DNA of 64,000 nucleotides from Gemmata massiliana (GTDB lineage Bacteria; Planctomycetota; Planctomycetia; Gemmatales; Gemmataceae): NCBI RefSeq assembly GCF_901538265.1, contig NZ_LR593886.1, positions 8,267,738 to 8,331,737 of the forward strand, read 5' to 3'. Shown piece by piece: positions 33,198 to 42,026 of this stretch (position 1 is its first letter; each line of letters starts with the position of its first letter). The notes under the pieces were generated by a model. It saw only the letters and a program-made list of their open reading frames with translations, ran no database searches and was not told where the DNA came from. The position numbers and the translations under genes were made by a program.

Positions 33198-33554
33198 ATG
33201 GGGTTCGAGGCGCCGCGCGAGAAGGACGTGCAGAAGACGTGCATCCAGTGGCTCGCACTGTGGGGCGCGACCGCGATCCGCGTCAACTCCGGCGGGATGA
33301 AGATCGAGAAGCGGTACGTGCCGTTCAACAGCGAGCCCGGGTGTTCGGACGTGATCGCGTGCCTTCCGCCGAACGGTCGAATGCTCGCGCTCGAGCTGAA
33401 GAAGCCGGGCCGGGACCGGACGACCGCGAAGCGGAAGGCCGAGCAGGAGAGCTTCCGGGCGAAGGTGGTGAAGTCGGGCGGGCTCGCGATCGTGGCGACG
33501 TCGCTCGACGAGCTGCTCGCGGGGTTGAAGGCCGCGGGCTACGACGTGCGGTGA
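33198..33554 (+). CDS. VRR-NUC domain nuclease
   Basis: The ATG at 33198 is preceded by an in-frame GTG at 33195. The 118-residue protein has the VRR-NUC/PD-(D/E)xK order: E in 'REKDVQKTCIQWLAL', 'GCSDVIACLPPNGRMLALELKK' giving D...ExK split across two segments, and 'QESFRAKVVKSGGLAIVATS'. It matches stand-alone phage VRR-NUC nucleases, which resolve or trim branched DNA. It lies between RNase H and primase-helicase in the replication module. Confidence 0.85.
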   Translation: MGFEAPREKDVQKTCIQWLALWGATAIRVNSGGMKIEKRYVPFNSEPGCSDVIACLPPNGRMLALELKKPGRDRTTAKRKAEQESFRAKVVKSGGLAIVATSLDELLAGLKAAGYDVR

Positions 33555-33746
33555 ATGCGGCCCGGCGGGCGGTCACTGTCGGGTCACCGCCGACGCGCAA
33601 TGCGGCCTGGCGCCTTGGCGAGGCGAGTTAACTGTTGACGGGCGTTGCTTCTCGTCCGCGGCGTAGCGCCGCAGTTCGAGCTGTCCGGTCCCGCCGGGTC
33701 GCGACAGCAGTGTGACCGAACCACGAAGTTCCGTCGAGGCCAAACG

Positions 33747-33914
33747 ATGAGCGATATGCCGACCTGCTCGCGCTGTCCCGCGTGGCTGTTCAGTCGTGAG
33801 AGCATCACGACCGGTTTGTGCCACGGGTGCCGCTCGGGACCGCCGGAAATGCGGATCACCGAACCGCCGCCAGCGACGACTCAGCCAGACCTCAACTCGA
33901 AAGGAGCGACGTGA
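33747..33914 (+). CDS. Small zinc-ribbon protein (55 aa)
   Basis: ATG 33747 with GAGG upstream. Two cysteine pairs, 'CSRCPAWLF' and 'CHGC', suggest a zinc ribbon. The last bases overlap the next gene in a TGATG arrangement, which suggests coupled translation. The function is unknown. Confidence 0.55.
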   Translation: MSDMPTCSRCPAWLFSRESITTGLCHGCRSGPPEMRITEPPPATTQPDLNSKGAT

Positions 33915-34219
33915 TGGTAGCCCCGATGCTCACTGACGATTTCCGCGCCGGCCGCGCCGTGCGCCTGTTGGTCGGGTTCCTGGCCTGGCCCGGCGACCCG
34001 GGCAGTGCCGTCACCCCGAACCAGCGCGCCCGGGCTCTCGGTATCCAGGTCGAGCGCGGCCGGATGCTGCCGCCCGGCGCCACACTCACGTTCGTGTGCC
34101 GGCGCTGGGACCGCCCGGGCGGGTCCGTTGTCCGGGACGCACGCGGGCACTTCTGGAACGTGCCCGACGACTACCTGACCCCGCACCCGATCGACGACCG
34201 CCCGGAGGCCCGTTCGTGA
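33914..34219 (+). CDS. Hypothetical phage protein
   Basis: The 101-residue product starts at ATG 33914, has AAAGGAG upstream, and overlaps both neighbours (TGATG before, GTGA after). The sequence 'LTDDFRAGRAVRLLVGFLAW' and 'RDARGHFWNVPDDYLTPHP' suggests a small globular protein with a beta barrel. No known domain is apparent. It is translationally coupled to the primase-helicase. Confidence 0.55.
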   Translation: MVAPMLTDDFRAGRAVRLLVGFLAWPGDPGSAVTPNQRARALGIQVERGRMLPPGATLTFVCRRWDRPGGSVVRDARGHFWNVPDDYLTPHPIDDRPEARS

Positions 34220-36936
34220 CGACCGCAATTGCCAACCCGTGGGCCGCCCGCGCCGAGGATCTCGCGCGCTGGGCGCTGACCCGCCTGGTGAACCGGACCG
34301 ATCGGTGCGGCGGGTGCTACGGAGATCCTCAAACGGGCGACGTGCGGCGCACGACGCGCCCGGCCGGGGGCGCGAAGCCCGGGTACGTGGACCTGCGGTT
34401 GCTCGCGCGCCACTTCCGGGCCAGCGCGACCGAGGACGTGATCGGGCTTCACGCGCTCGGGGCCGACGGGTTCGGCAAGTGGGTCGGGGTGGACATCGAC
34501 GCGCACCCGGGCACCACGGCCGACCCCGAAGCGAACGAGCGGTTCGCGCTGGCGATCTACGACCGGCTCGCGGTGCTCGGGTTCACGCCCTTGTTGAGCG
34601 AGTCCAACGGTAAGGGCGGGTTCCACGTCCGCGCGCTGTTCGAGGGCGCGGTCGAGGGACCGGTCCTGTTCGCGTTCGGGCGCTGGCTCGTGCGCGACGC
34701 GGCCGAGTACGGGTTCGCCAAGCCGCCCGAGGTGTTCCCCAAGCAGGCCGTGATCGACGGGGACACGAAGTACGGGAACTGGCTCCGGCTCATCGGCCGG
34801 CACCACGGGCGGGATTACTGGGGCCGCGTGTGGAGCGGGAGCGAGTGGCTCGACGGCGAGGCCGCGGTCGAGTACGTGCTCGGGATCGGGGGCGACCCGG
34901 TCGAGCTGATCCCGGACGAGGCCCGCACGTTCGACCCGAACCCGCGATCCGTGCCGTCGGCACCGCACCCGCACGTGCCCCTCGCACCGGGCGGCTCGAC
35001 CGATCCCGAGACCGACGTGTTCGCCGCGTACAACCGCGCGCAGACGATGGAATCAGTCGGGGAGTTGCTCAAACGGCACCGGTGGGTTCCGGTCGGGCAT
35101 CGTGGCGAGCGCTGGGACTTCCGCCGACCCGATAAGAACGGGGACAAGAGCGGGAATCTGATGCTCGTGTCGTGCACGCCCATCTTCTACGGGTTCACCG
35201 ACGCGGCCGGGATTCCGGACCACAAGGGCCTCAACCCGAGCAACCTGCGCGCGGCGCTCGAGTACCCGGGCCAGTTCGCCCGGCTCGCCGAGCAGCTCCG
35301 GCGCGAGGGGTACGGCCCGGTCCGATCACAGCGCCCCGTGCCGACGGCACCGCGGGAACACACCCGCTCGGTTCCGGCGTCCGAGGACCGGCCCGTTGAT
35401 CCGGTGACCGAAGAGGCGGTAAACGAGGAGTTCCTGGACCCGCACCGGCTCGGCCGGCTGCTCGTGCCCCGGGCCGACGGGCTGCCCACACTCGTGTACC
35501 ACCGGGGCGAATGGTGGGAGTGGCGCCACGGGCGGTACGTGACCGTGGCCGACGACGACTTCGACAAGCGCGCGTGGGCCACGTTACGCGAGGAGTGCGA
35601 GGCGGATCACCGGTCCGCGGTCCTCGCGTGGGACCAGGACGGGCGCAAATCGGCGCGCCCGACGATCGTGAAACTCGACGGGCGCAAGGTCACCAACGCG
35701 GTCCAGGCCGCGGCCTCGATGTGCCACCTGGACGGGGACACGACCTGGCCCGTCATGCTCAAGGCCGATGCGCTGCGCCCCGGGTACATCCCCAAGCTCC
35801 GGCCCGACCCCAACGCGCGCGAGTACATCGCGTGCGCCAACGGGCTCATCGACGTGCCCGAGCTCCTCGCGACCGGCCGGGCCGGGCTCGCGCCCCCGAC
35901 CCCGCTGTACTTCACCCCCGCGGCCCTGCCCGTGAAGTTCGAGCCCGGGGCCGCGTGCCCCAAGTTCGATGCGTTCCTCAACCGGATTACCGACGGGGAC
36001 CGTGAGCGCCAGTTCCTCTTGCAAGAAATGGCCGGGTACCTGTTGCGGTTCGACACCGGGTTCCAGTCGTTCTTCATCATGACCGGCGAAGGGGGCAACG
36101 GGAAAAGCACGTTCCTGGCCGTGCTCCGGGCGCTGATCGGGGATTACAACTACGCCTCGGTTCCGCTGGAAGAGTTCGGGGAGCGGTTCGCGCTGGCGAG
36201 CACGCTCGGGAAGCTCGTGAACGCGGTGGCCGAGGTCGGGGAGATGGACAAGGTGGCCGAGGCCAAGCTCAAGAGCTTCGTGTCCGGCGACCTGATGAAC
36301 TTCGACCGCAAGAACAAGTCGGCCCTCAACACGCGCCCGACCGCTCGGTTGCTCCTCTCGACGAACATCCTACCCCGGTTCGCGGACCGCACCGAGGGCG
36401 TGTGGCGCCGGTACCAGATCGTCCCGTTCAACGTGCTCATCACGGACGCGGAGAAGGTGCTCAAGATGGACACCCCCGAATGGTGGAGCGCGTCGGGCGA
36501 GCTCCCCGGCATCCTCAACTGGGCGCTGGCAGGCCTGCACCGGCTCCACGCCCAGGGCCGGTTCACGTCGTCCGTGGTGTGCAACACGGCGAAGGCCGAG
36601 CACCGGGAGCTGTGCAACCCGCACAAGCAGTTCCTCGACGAGCACGTGAAGGCGGACGAGGGCTCGTACCTGCGCGTGGGCGAGTTGTTCGCCGCGTACC
36701 AGTCCTGGTGCCGGCTCAGGTCTTACAAGCCGCTCAACGACGGGAACTTCGGGGCCGAGCTGCGGAAGGTTCACCGGGCCGTGAAGAAAACCCGGCTCCG
36801 CATCGGTCAGGACCGACCGTTCGCTTACGCCGGGGTCGCGTGGTCTGAGGGCCGGCCCGACGGACTGCTCGTCGAGTTCGATCGGCGGCGCCGGGATTCG
36901 ACCGGTTGGAGCCCGGAAGGTGACATCCCGATGTAG
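34216..36936 (+). CDS. Primase-helicase (AEP primase plus D5/SF3 helicase)
   Basis: A GTG start at 34216 overlaps the upstream stop (GTGA). Residues 1-270 resemble an archaeo-eukaryotic primase/PrimPol domain, with 'GVDIDAHPG' (D93, D95) and 'LSESNGKGGFHVRALFEG' as the sGxH motif. Residues 420-550 match the D5_N region. Residues 560-800 form a superfamily 3 helicase: Walker A 'GEGGNGKST' at 624-632, an E-containing Walker B region 'LVNAVAEVGEMD', and sensor Asn in 'ARLLLSTNILPRF'. At 906 residues it is a typical phage/plasmid replication protein of the P4 type. An iteron array begins directly after its stop codon. Confidence 0.9.
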   Translation: MTTAIANPWAARAEDLARWALTRLVNRTDRCGGCYGDPQTGDVRRTTRPAGGAKPGYVDLRLLARHFRASATEDVIGLHALGADGFGKWVGVDIDAHPGTTADPEANERFALAIYDRLAVLGFTPLLSESNGKGGFHVRALFEGAVEGPVLFAFGRWLVRDAAEYGFAKPPEVFPKQAVIDGDTKYGNWLRLIGRHHGRDYWGRVWSGSEWLDGEAAVEYVLGIGGDPVELIPDEARTFDPNPRSVPSAPHPHVPLAPGGSTDPETDVFAAYNRAQTMESVGELLKRHRWVPVGHRGERWDFRRPDKNGDKSGNLMLVSCTPIFYGFTDAAGIPDHKGLNPSNLRAALEYPGQFARLAEQLRREGYGPVRSQRPVPTAPREHTRSVPASEDRPVDPVTEEAVNEEFLDPHRLGRLLVPRADGLPTLVYHRGEWWEWRHGRYVTVADDDFDKRAWATLREECEADHRSAVLAWDQDGRKSARPTIVKLDGRKVTNAVQAAASMCHLDGDTTWPVMLKADALRPGYIPKLRPDPNAREYIACANGLIDVPELLATGRAGLAPPTPLYFTPAALPVKFEPGAACPKFDAFLNRITDGDRERQFLLQEMAGYLLRFDTGFQSFFIMTGEGGNGKSTFLAVLRALIGDYNYASVPLEEFGERFALASTLGKLVNAVAEVGEMDKVAEAKLKSFVSGDLMNFDRKNKSALNTRPTARLLLSTNILPRFADRTEGVWRRYQIVPFNVLITDAEKVLKMDTPEWWSASGELPGILNWALAGLHRLHAQGRFTSSVVCNTAKAEHRELCNPHKQFLDEHVKADEGSYLRVGELFAAYQSWCRLRSYKPLNDGNFGAELRKVHRAVKKTRLRIGQDRPFAYAGVAWSEGRPDGLLVEFDRRRRDSTGWSPEGDIPM

Positions 36937-36937
36937 T

Positions 36938-37197
36938 TAGGTCACCCAGGTCACCCTATCAGAAATCGCTATGACCTTCGCAAACGCTTGCGAAACAGGG
37001 CTAGGTCACCCTGGTCACCCTGGTCACCCTGTCCTTATCCCCGAATAACTCCGGACCACTCCATACGACCTCGGCTCTCGTTGCTGAGATGGGATTTCCA
37101 AAACAGGGTGACCACGATGACCTGGGTGACCTGAGCTTGAAAAACAAGGCTCTGCTCGGTTCACCCTCAAAATCGAGAGGGTGACCTGGGTGACCTA
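36938..37197. repeat. Mirrored iteron array, probable replication origin
   Basis: Five copies of GGTCACCC (36940, 36949, 37004, 37013, 37022) are followed by four of its reverse complement GGGTGACC (37106, 37124, 37179, 37188). The outermost 20 bases (36938-36957 and 37178-37197) are perfect reverse complements. The inner part is AT-richer. It follows the primase-helicase gene at once. Confidence 0.8.
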
Positions 37198-37224
37198 AAA
37201 ACGCCCAACGACGGACGGCCGGAT

Positions 37225-37464
37225 ATGGAACCGAAAGACGTGCGAGCCGGTGACCTGGTTCGCAAGAAGCAAGGAACGACGTTCATCCTGGAACTGAAGC
37301 CCGTAACCGATCCGCTGCGGCGCCAGGGGTATCCGGCCCGCGACCCGAACTACCGCCTGAAACTGGCCCTGAAGCGGCTCTTGCGGGATTACGGGCTCGA
37401 ATGCACGAGCGTGCGGGACGGCCAGGGTGAACCGATCGACACCGACGACGAGGAGCCAACGTGA
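37225..37464 (+). CDS. Hypothetical protein
   Basis: A 79-residue protein (MEPKDVRAGDLVRKKQGTTF) with a basic centre and acidic end, located just past the iteron array. 'LKLALKRLLRDYGLEC' is a likely amphipathic helix. No family is recognised. It may belong to the replication module. Confidence 0.5.
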   Translation: MEPKDVRAGDLVRKKQGTTFILELKPVTDPLRRQGYPARDPNYRLKLALKRLLRDYGLECTSVRDGQGEPIDTDDEEPT

Positions 37465-37610
37465 CGGATGATGCACATCGCTCGACGCAACAATAGTCCC
37501 CACTCCTTGCAGTGGGTCGTTGCGTCCAGTTCCTTCCTCTCGGAGAATGCGCAAGAAGCGGCTCACGACCCTCAAACGGTAACGCCCAACATGACTCGCG
37601 AAGAAGTTCT

Positions 37611-38011
37611 AGCAGCCCGTTGAAGCAATCCCCATTTTTCCCGCGACGATATCAGGCGGCATGGTGGGTGCAACTGCACCCGGATCTGCGGAATCAATCC
37701 CACCACCATCGCCCCCGGCCGGCGCTCCGGCTCCAGAGTCGCCGTCCACGGCGCAAAAACGACCCGCCGGCCCCCTGCAACGACCGTGGCTTACCAATCC
37801 CGGTCAACGTCCGCAAGATCCGACCCAGGTTGTGAGCCGCCGCTGCCAGCAGGTACCGCTTCGTCGCGTTCACCAACCCCGCACATGGCTCCGACGCCCC
37901 GCGCCCGTCTCGCACACGTGCGCGAGAGGGCAGACTCCGGGTGCTCACCCACAACCTCATGCTCCTCGCCGCCACTGAGTAGGGTTTCAACAGAGCAAAT
38001 TCATCGCTCAT
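37611..38011 (-). pseudogene. Remnant of an IS1182-like transposase, C-terminal part
   Basis: The minus strand encodes 'GLVNATKRYLLAAAAHNLGR' and 'ILRTLTGIGKPRSLQG', the typical end of IS1182-type DDE transposases (KR.L...a.NLg.ll..l.G.G.PR.LQG). The plus-strand sequence AGCAGCCCGTTGAAG at 37611 is the IS end and recurs at 39548 in the other orientation. A small frame starting MTREEVLAAR at 37591 runs into the IS end, so a host or phage gene was cut here. Confidence 0.65.
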
Positions 38012-38223
38012 TTATGCCGCCGGTCAGGTGAGTTTAGTCGTTCGGCACCGAAACTCCGAGCCGCGGGCTAACGACCTTTTCTCCACACCCTCTTGCGACC
38101 GACCGCGGGGTTCTGTACGCTCCTGCGGACGTGCGATGCTTGCCGCGGAGCTGTACCGAGGACGAGTACGACGCGGCGATTACGCCTAAACAACACTAAG
38201 CGCCCATTACAGAGGAGTTACTC

Positions 38224-39186
38224 ATGCCAACTGATAACGAGAGCGACCTCTTCTACCCGCTACCGAAAAGCTGGTTGGATCTCAATCGGTCTGGCGATGA
38301 CAACGCAACGTTAACACGCGATCGAAGTGGACCGAGCAACATTCACCTCGTGTCATCGGATGACCTCCTGAAGATCGCTATCGTACAAAAGCGGCAGGCC
38401 TTTCTATTCCGAGACGCCGCGACATCGTTCGACTACAGCTGGGCGCAGTTCGGCATCGATTTGGTAGGCGGCATCGTGGGTGGAATTGGTGGATTGGTCC
38501 TTACAGCTGCGATCAATGCCCTTAAACCACCTCAAGTGATTGGGCTTCCTACGCTCGCCCTACAACAGATCGGCAGTATCGTTAGGCAACAAATCGACGC
38601 GGCGTTCCAGCAGCATTACTCAGGGGAAGTCGAAGGTGTACGACAAAAGCTGCTCACTTATGGGGAAACCAATGATATAGGGAAGCTGAACGAAGCCGAG
38701 GCGCAATGCGACAATCTGGTGCCCCACCTCTATGGCTTCGGATACCCTGCTCTTGGTGGCTACTTTATGGCCACCAATCTCCACCTCACCGCTCTGATTG
38801 GCAAGGCGGCGATAAACCCGAGCTATAAGGCTACTTGCCTCAGAAAGAAGGCCGAGTATGCAGGGAACGGAATTCTCCTCGCGAACCAAGCAGTAGCACG
38901 CTTGCAAACTCGGGTCAACACCTGTAGCTGCTCAGGGGGCCACGGCCATATCCGCGGCGAAGGCTCCCAATGGGGTTATTCCTGTAATTGCGCAGGTGAT
39001 TGGGGGGCCGACAAAAGGTCTTTCTCTGATGGGGGGGAAGGGGCAATGCCAGCAGGAAAACCTGCCGAACTATCGAACGCATGCAATGCCACGCGCGACC
39101 AACTGCTTCAAGGCACTGTTGTGAACCCAATCCAGATGGGCATCAATCCTATTGTGTTGGCACTCAATCAACTAGCATCTGCATGA
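38224..39186 (+). CDS. Protein resembling delta-endotoxin domain I (pore-forming helical bundle)
   Basis: AGAGGAG precedes ATG 38224. The 320-residue product contains a hydrophobic helix (FGIDLVGGIVGGIGGLVLTA), then 'IVRQQIDAAFQQHYSGEVEG', then 'GYPALGGYFMATNLHLTALI' followed by a long helix. The order and the 'P.L..Y..A.NLHL' motif match helices 1, 3-4 and 5 of the Cry toxin N-terminal domain (Endotoxin_N). A Cys/Gly-rich loop (CSCSGGHGH ... CNCAG) follows. The gene is lower in G+C than its neighbours and lies between IS remnants, so it is probably a moron. No domain II or III is present. A toxin or abortive-infection role is inference. Confidence 0.5.
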   Translation: MPTDNESDLFYPLPKSWLDLNRSGDDNATLTRDRSGPSNIHLVSSDDLLKIAIVQKRQAFLFRDAATSFDYSWAQFGIDLVGGIVGGIGGLVLTAAINALKPPQVIGLPTLALQQIGSIVRQQIDAAFQQHYSGEVEGVRQKLLTYGETNDIGKLNEAEAQCDNLVPHLYGFGYPALGGYFMATNLHLTALIGKAAINPSYKATCLRKKAEYAGNGILLANQAVARLQTRVNTCSCSGGHGHIRGEGSQWGYSCNCAGDWGADKRSFSDGGEGAMPAGKPAELSNACNATRDQLLQGTVVNPIQMGINPIVLALNQLASA

Positions 39187-39294
39187 GAAAGAAGGGGCTA
39201 AGCGTCGACTGATGCCAGTTCTGGGTGACCGTTCGTGGTGAGGTAGCATGAGTGTTACTGAAGCTCTCATGTCCCCTCGCCCACGGACGGCACC

Positions 39295-39560
39295 ATGATT
39301 CTACCACCCGAGGCACGGCCCTTGGTCGCCGCGCTCGTGTTCTCATTCACTGGCCAGACGTACCAGCGGTTCTCGGCGCTCTTGGTCGGTGCGGTGCTGA
39401 CCACCGGTCGGCGCACCGTGGCCAAGTTGTTGCGCACGCTCCATCATCTGACACCGATTATCAGCGCGTGCTCTCCCGCGCCCCGTGGTCGGGGCTGGCG
39501 CTCGGCTGCGCCCTGATGCGGCTCGTCCCCGACGGACCGGTGTGCCTAGCAGCCCGTTGA
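39295..39560 (+). pseudogene. Truncated, frameshifted DDE transposase (IS4/IS701-like N-terminus)
   Basis: The frame from ATG 39295 gives 'LPPEARPLVAALVFSFTGQT' and 'LLVGAVLTTGRRTVAKLLRT', the N-terminus common in planctomycete IS701/IS4-type transposases. After about residue 55 the reading continues in another frame ('YQRVLSRAPWSGLALGCALM', 'PDGPVC'). It is then cut by the IS1182-like end at 39548. It carries both a frameshift and a truncation. Confidence 0.65.
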
Positions 39561-39799
39561 AGTATCCCCCACGGCCGCGCTATTCTTGAGAGCATTGGAT
39601 TTTCAAGCGGGGTGACGCGATGGCGATGGGCAAGCGGAAGCCACCTCCTCTCCGCCTGAAGCGAACCCGTAGCCGCAGCCGGAACTTAAGCGCAGGCCAG
39701 GCAGAGGGAGCGGACTCCCGAGCCTCGAGTAACGCTCAGGCAACAGGGCGAGCGATCGAGCGCCGGACCCTCCTCATACTCTTAAAATTGTCTAAGTGA
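39548..39799 (+). pseudogene. Remnant of an IS1182-like element, 5' end
   Basis: The IS end AGCAGCCCGTTGAAG lies at 39548-39562. ATG 39620 opens 'MAMGKRKPPPLRLKRTR', the usual IS1182-type transposase start (MAMGKRK). The sequence then diverges into an Arg/Ser-rich tail and stops near 39799. It is the opposite end of the same IS type as 37611 and in reverse orientation. Confidence 0.5.
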
Positions 39800-39929
39800 T
39801 GGATCCTTCCGGCGGGTCGGTCGAAAAGTGCCCCATCGGGAACAGTCGGGGTTATAGACACAGTAACGGTGTGCACGCACACAGAGTGCAAAATGCTCTG
39901 CTTTCAGTGGAACGAAGAGGCATTTTGAA

Positions 39930-40322
39930 GTGAGGGAAGACATGCCCGAGTTCAACGACCAGAAGTGCCCGCGCGGCAGATCGACGCTGATCACGAACGG
40001 TCGGCGGGTGTCGTGTTCATTCGTTGGCGGGCGGACCAAGAGTCTGTGCTCCTTCGGCCTCGACACACCGGCCTTCGTCGGGTCGTTCCCGCCGCGCTCT
40101 GTCCCTCCCGATCGGGCCGCCTTCCAAGCGACCATCCTCGACCAGCCGGCCGACGACACGGCCCGCCTGGCGTATTCAGAGCATCTCCGGGAGAGCGACG
40201 ACGAATTCGACCAGGTTCTCGCCGGCGGGAGAAGCACGTCTTGTCGGTCGGTTGGAGCGGGGTCTGGTTCGGCTCGGGCTTGTAGATGTGTTCAGAGCGA
40301 TCGGGAGTATCTGATTCCGTAA
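39930..40322 (+). CDS. TIGR02996-like domain protein, probably partial
   Basis: The 130-residue frame contains 'DRAAFQATILDQPADDTARL' followed by AYSEHLRESDDEFD. This matches the TIGR02996 pattern (f..ai...P.DdtprLvYaDwLee.gd), a domain multiplied in Gemmata relatives. The first 45 and last 30 residues show no pattern and may be non-coding. The gene is probably degraded or has a wrong boundary. The function of the domain is unknown. Confidence 0.4.
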   Translation: MREDMPEFNDQKCPRGRSTLITNGRRVSCSFVGGRTKSLCSFGLDTPAFVGSFPPRSVPPDRAAFQATILDQPADDTARLAYSEHLRESDDEFDQVLAGGRSTSCRSVGAGSGSARACRCVQSDREYLIP

Positions 40323-40836
40323 TCGGAGTAAAAAATAGTACTTGACTTTGGTAGAGTACGAGTCGAGAATATTCCAAAATAAAACTGATCGATATATGCG
40401 CACTCATTTTTAGGAGAGGCTGGTCCACTGACTGAGCGGAACCACTGCAGCGTACAGCGGAACTAGTGGCACCCGATTTCTCTCTTTTCAACAGTTTTAA
40501 TCGGACCCTGATGCTCAACCAGCGGTTTGTGACGACTGCTGCCTCATAAGGCTGACACTCCTGAAAAACCGGATTATCACTGGCTTCGCCAAGGTGTTCG
40601 CCGCACGGGTGATCAAGGAGGCCAGCGCTGGTCCGGACGAGCTAACCGGTTGGGGCGAGTTCGAGCGCCCAACCGACGCGAAGCGAGTCGCGATGTGGTA
40701 ATTCCAAACGGACCACAAAGTTCCATTCCCGGCCGCCACGATGAAACCGTGTCGCGCCCTCCTGAATTTGAGCAGTCTTTTGTAGGTCGAGTAACACGAG
40801 ACGGAAACTCTAGCACGCTAGATGGAGGGTCCAGTA
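40323..40836. other. Non-coding stretch in the moron region
   Basis: No frame over this 514 bp shows a family or a ribosome site. The left part is AT-rich and could hold promoters for the 40837-41825 gene pair. A short sequence near 40824 (GGAGGGT) is the ribosome site of the next gene. Confidence 0.45.
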
Positions 40837-41133
40837 ATGCCAAAAATTGTAGTGAAACTCAAGGAGAGTCACTTGTCGATGTTTCTCATCACTGAAGGTG
40901 ACTACGAGATCGCATCAGACGCAGAAAAGGGGAAGCCTGGGTTCGCGGGCAGAAGTATCGCTCCGGACATTCCCCATAGGACAGCCGGTAAGATTAGAAT
41001 TCAGATCGTCTTTGAAGCGGAGCCGGATAAAATCGCCTACTACAAGGACGAAGTCTTTAACGATCAGACTCTCCATCTTTATCGGGGTGGCGAGCAAGAG
41101 CTAGTTCCTAATAAATCTCGGAAAAGTCATTAA
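40837..41133 (+). CDS. Hypothetical soluble protein, first gene of a two-gene AT-rich cassette
   Basis: ATG 40837 has GGAGGGT about seven bases upstream. The 98-residue protein alternates strands and helices (PKIVVKLKESHLSMFLITEG, RIQIVFEAEPDKIAYYKDEV) and ends basic. No family is recognised. Base composition is clearly lower in G+C than the phage genes. The next gene, a membrane protein, starts 54 bp downstream on the same strand, suggesting a linked soluble-plus-membrane pair. Confidence 0.55.
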   Translation: MPKIVVKLKESHLSMFLITEGDYEIASDAEKGKPGFAGRSIAPDIPHRTAGKIRIQIVFEAEPDKIAYYKDEVFNDQTLHLYRGGEQELVPNKSRKSH

Positions 41134-41186
41134 CGAACTCGATCTGCCGGTCACACCAGCGATCACAATTCACTACGGGCCCGGAC

Positions 41187-41825
41187 ATGAGCGAGAACCA
41201 ACCTACTTCTCCAAGCTCGAGCAATCTTCCCCCGTGGTTGAACCTTGGCATGGTACAAGGATTCGCGATTGTGGCCGCTGTGGCAGTAGCGCCACCAATT
41301 GTGAAATACTTTACAAACTCGATTCCGCCAGTGAAAGATGTCCTAAATGAAAACGAACTAATTTATCTTTGCACCTTGATGGGAGTACTTGGCAGTATCG
41401 CCGTACAGTTCACAGTGCAACAAATGACTCGCCGGCAGATTCGATACTCGTTTGCCATCGGCCTGTCAATCTCATTCGCATTGATTGCCGTCATGATTAA
41501 CTACAGCTATAGGCATATCGAAAAAGTAATCGACCCAGACAAAGAAGGCTCTGAGACGAAGAGGGTGATCGTCGGAAATCAGTACAGTAACAAGGCAAAC
41601 ATGCTATTTGAAAGGCTTAGAGAGAAAAAGCAACTACAGCAGGGGGAAACACTGTCTCACCTGGCCCTGCTAAGCCACTTCGAAAACAGGCCCGAGGAGG
41701 TATACACGGAACAGTCACTCAGGGACGTCAACCTTGTCTTGATCGGACTCTGGATTGGGCTATTCGTATGCGTATCAATTACCTTCTCATTTATGCCGAA
41801 AGCCCTCGCAGAGCCACGAGGATAA
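41187..41825 (+). CDS. Four-helix membrane protein, second gene of the AT-rich cassette
   Basis: The 212-residue product has hydrophobic segments near residues 22-40, 60-78, 88-108 and 182-203 (for example IGLSISFALIAVMINYSY and LVLIGLWIGLFVCVSITFSF). A soluble, charged loop of about 70 residues (NKANMLFERLREKKQLQQGE) lies between the third and fourth. I do not recognise the family. The arrangement is typical of membrane effectors of phage-exclusion cassettes, but that is context only. Confidence 0.55.
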   Translation: MSENQPTSPSSSNLPPWLNLGMVQGFAIVAAVAVAPPIVKYFTNSIPPVKDVLNENELIYLCTLMGVLGSIAVQFTVQQMTRRQIRYSFAIGLSISFALIAVMINYSYRHIEKVIDPDKEGSETKRVIVGNQYSNKANMLFERLREKKQLQQGETLSHLALLSHFENRPEEVYTEQSLRDVNLVLIGLWIGLFVCVSITFSFMPKALAEPRG

Positions 41826-42026
41826 CCCGGAGTGGCACAATAATAATCGTGCGTTATAGATAGGTATTCATCTGGAGTAGCCGGTTTTACGCTGGTCTCG
41901 TCTTGCTCAGCTACCAAGTGCCTCCTTGGTGGCCCGGCGTAACGTTCGAGCTCCCGTCTGTCTAATCACCCGGCATTTTCCTCGGCTCGCCCTGCATGCT
42001 AAGATGTACACTCCTCGCGAGAGTAC

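Noticed and set aside
36938-37197. Possible CRISPR array because of repeated 8-bp units
   Set aside because: Units are short, occur in both orientations, and spacers are irregular; no cas genes are near.
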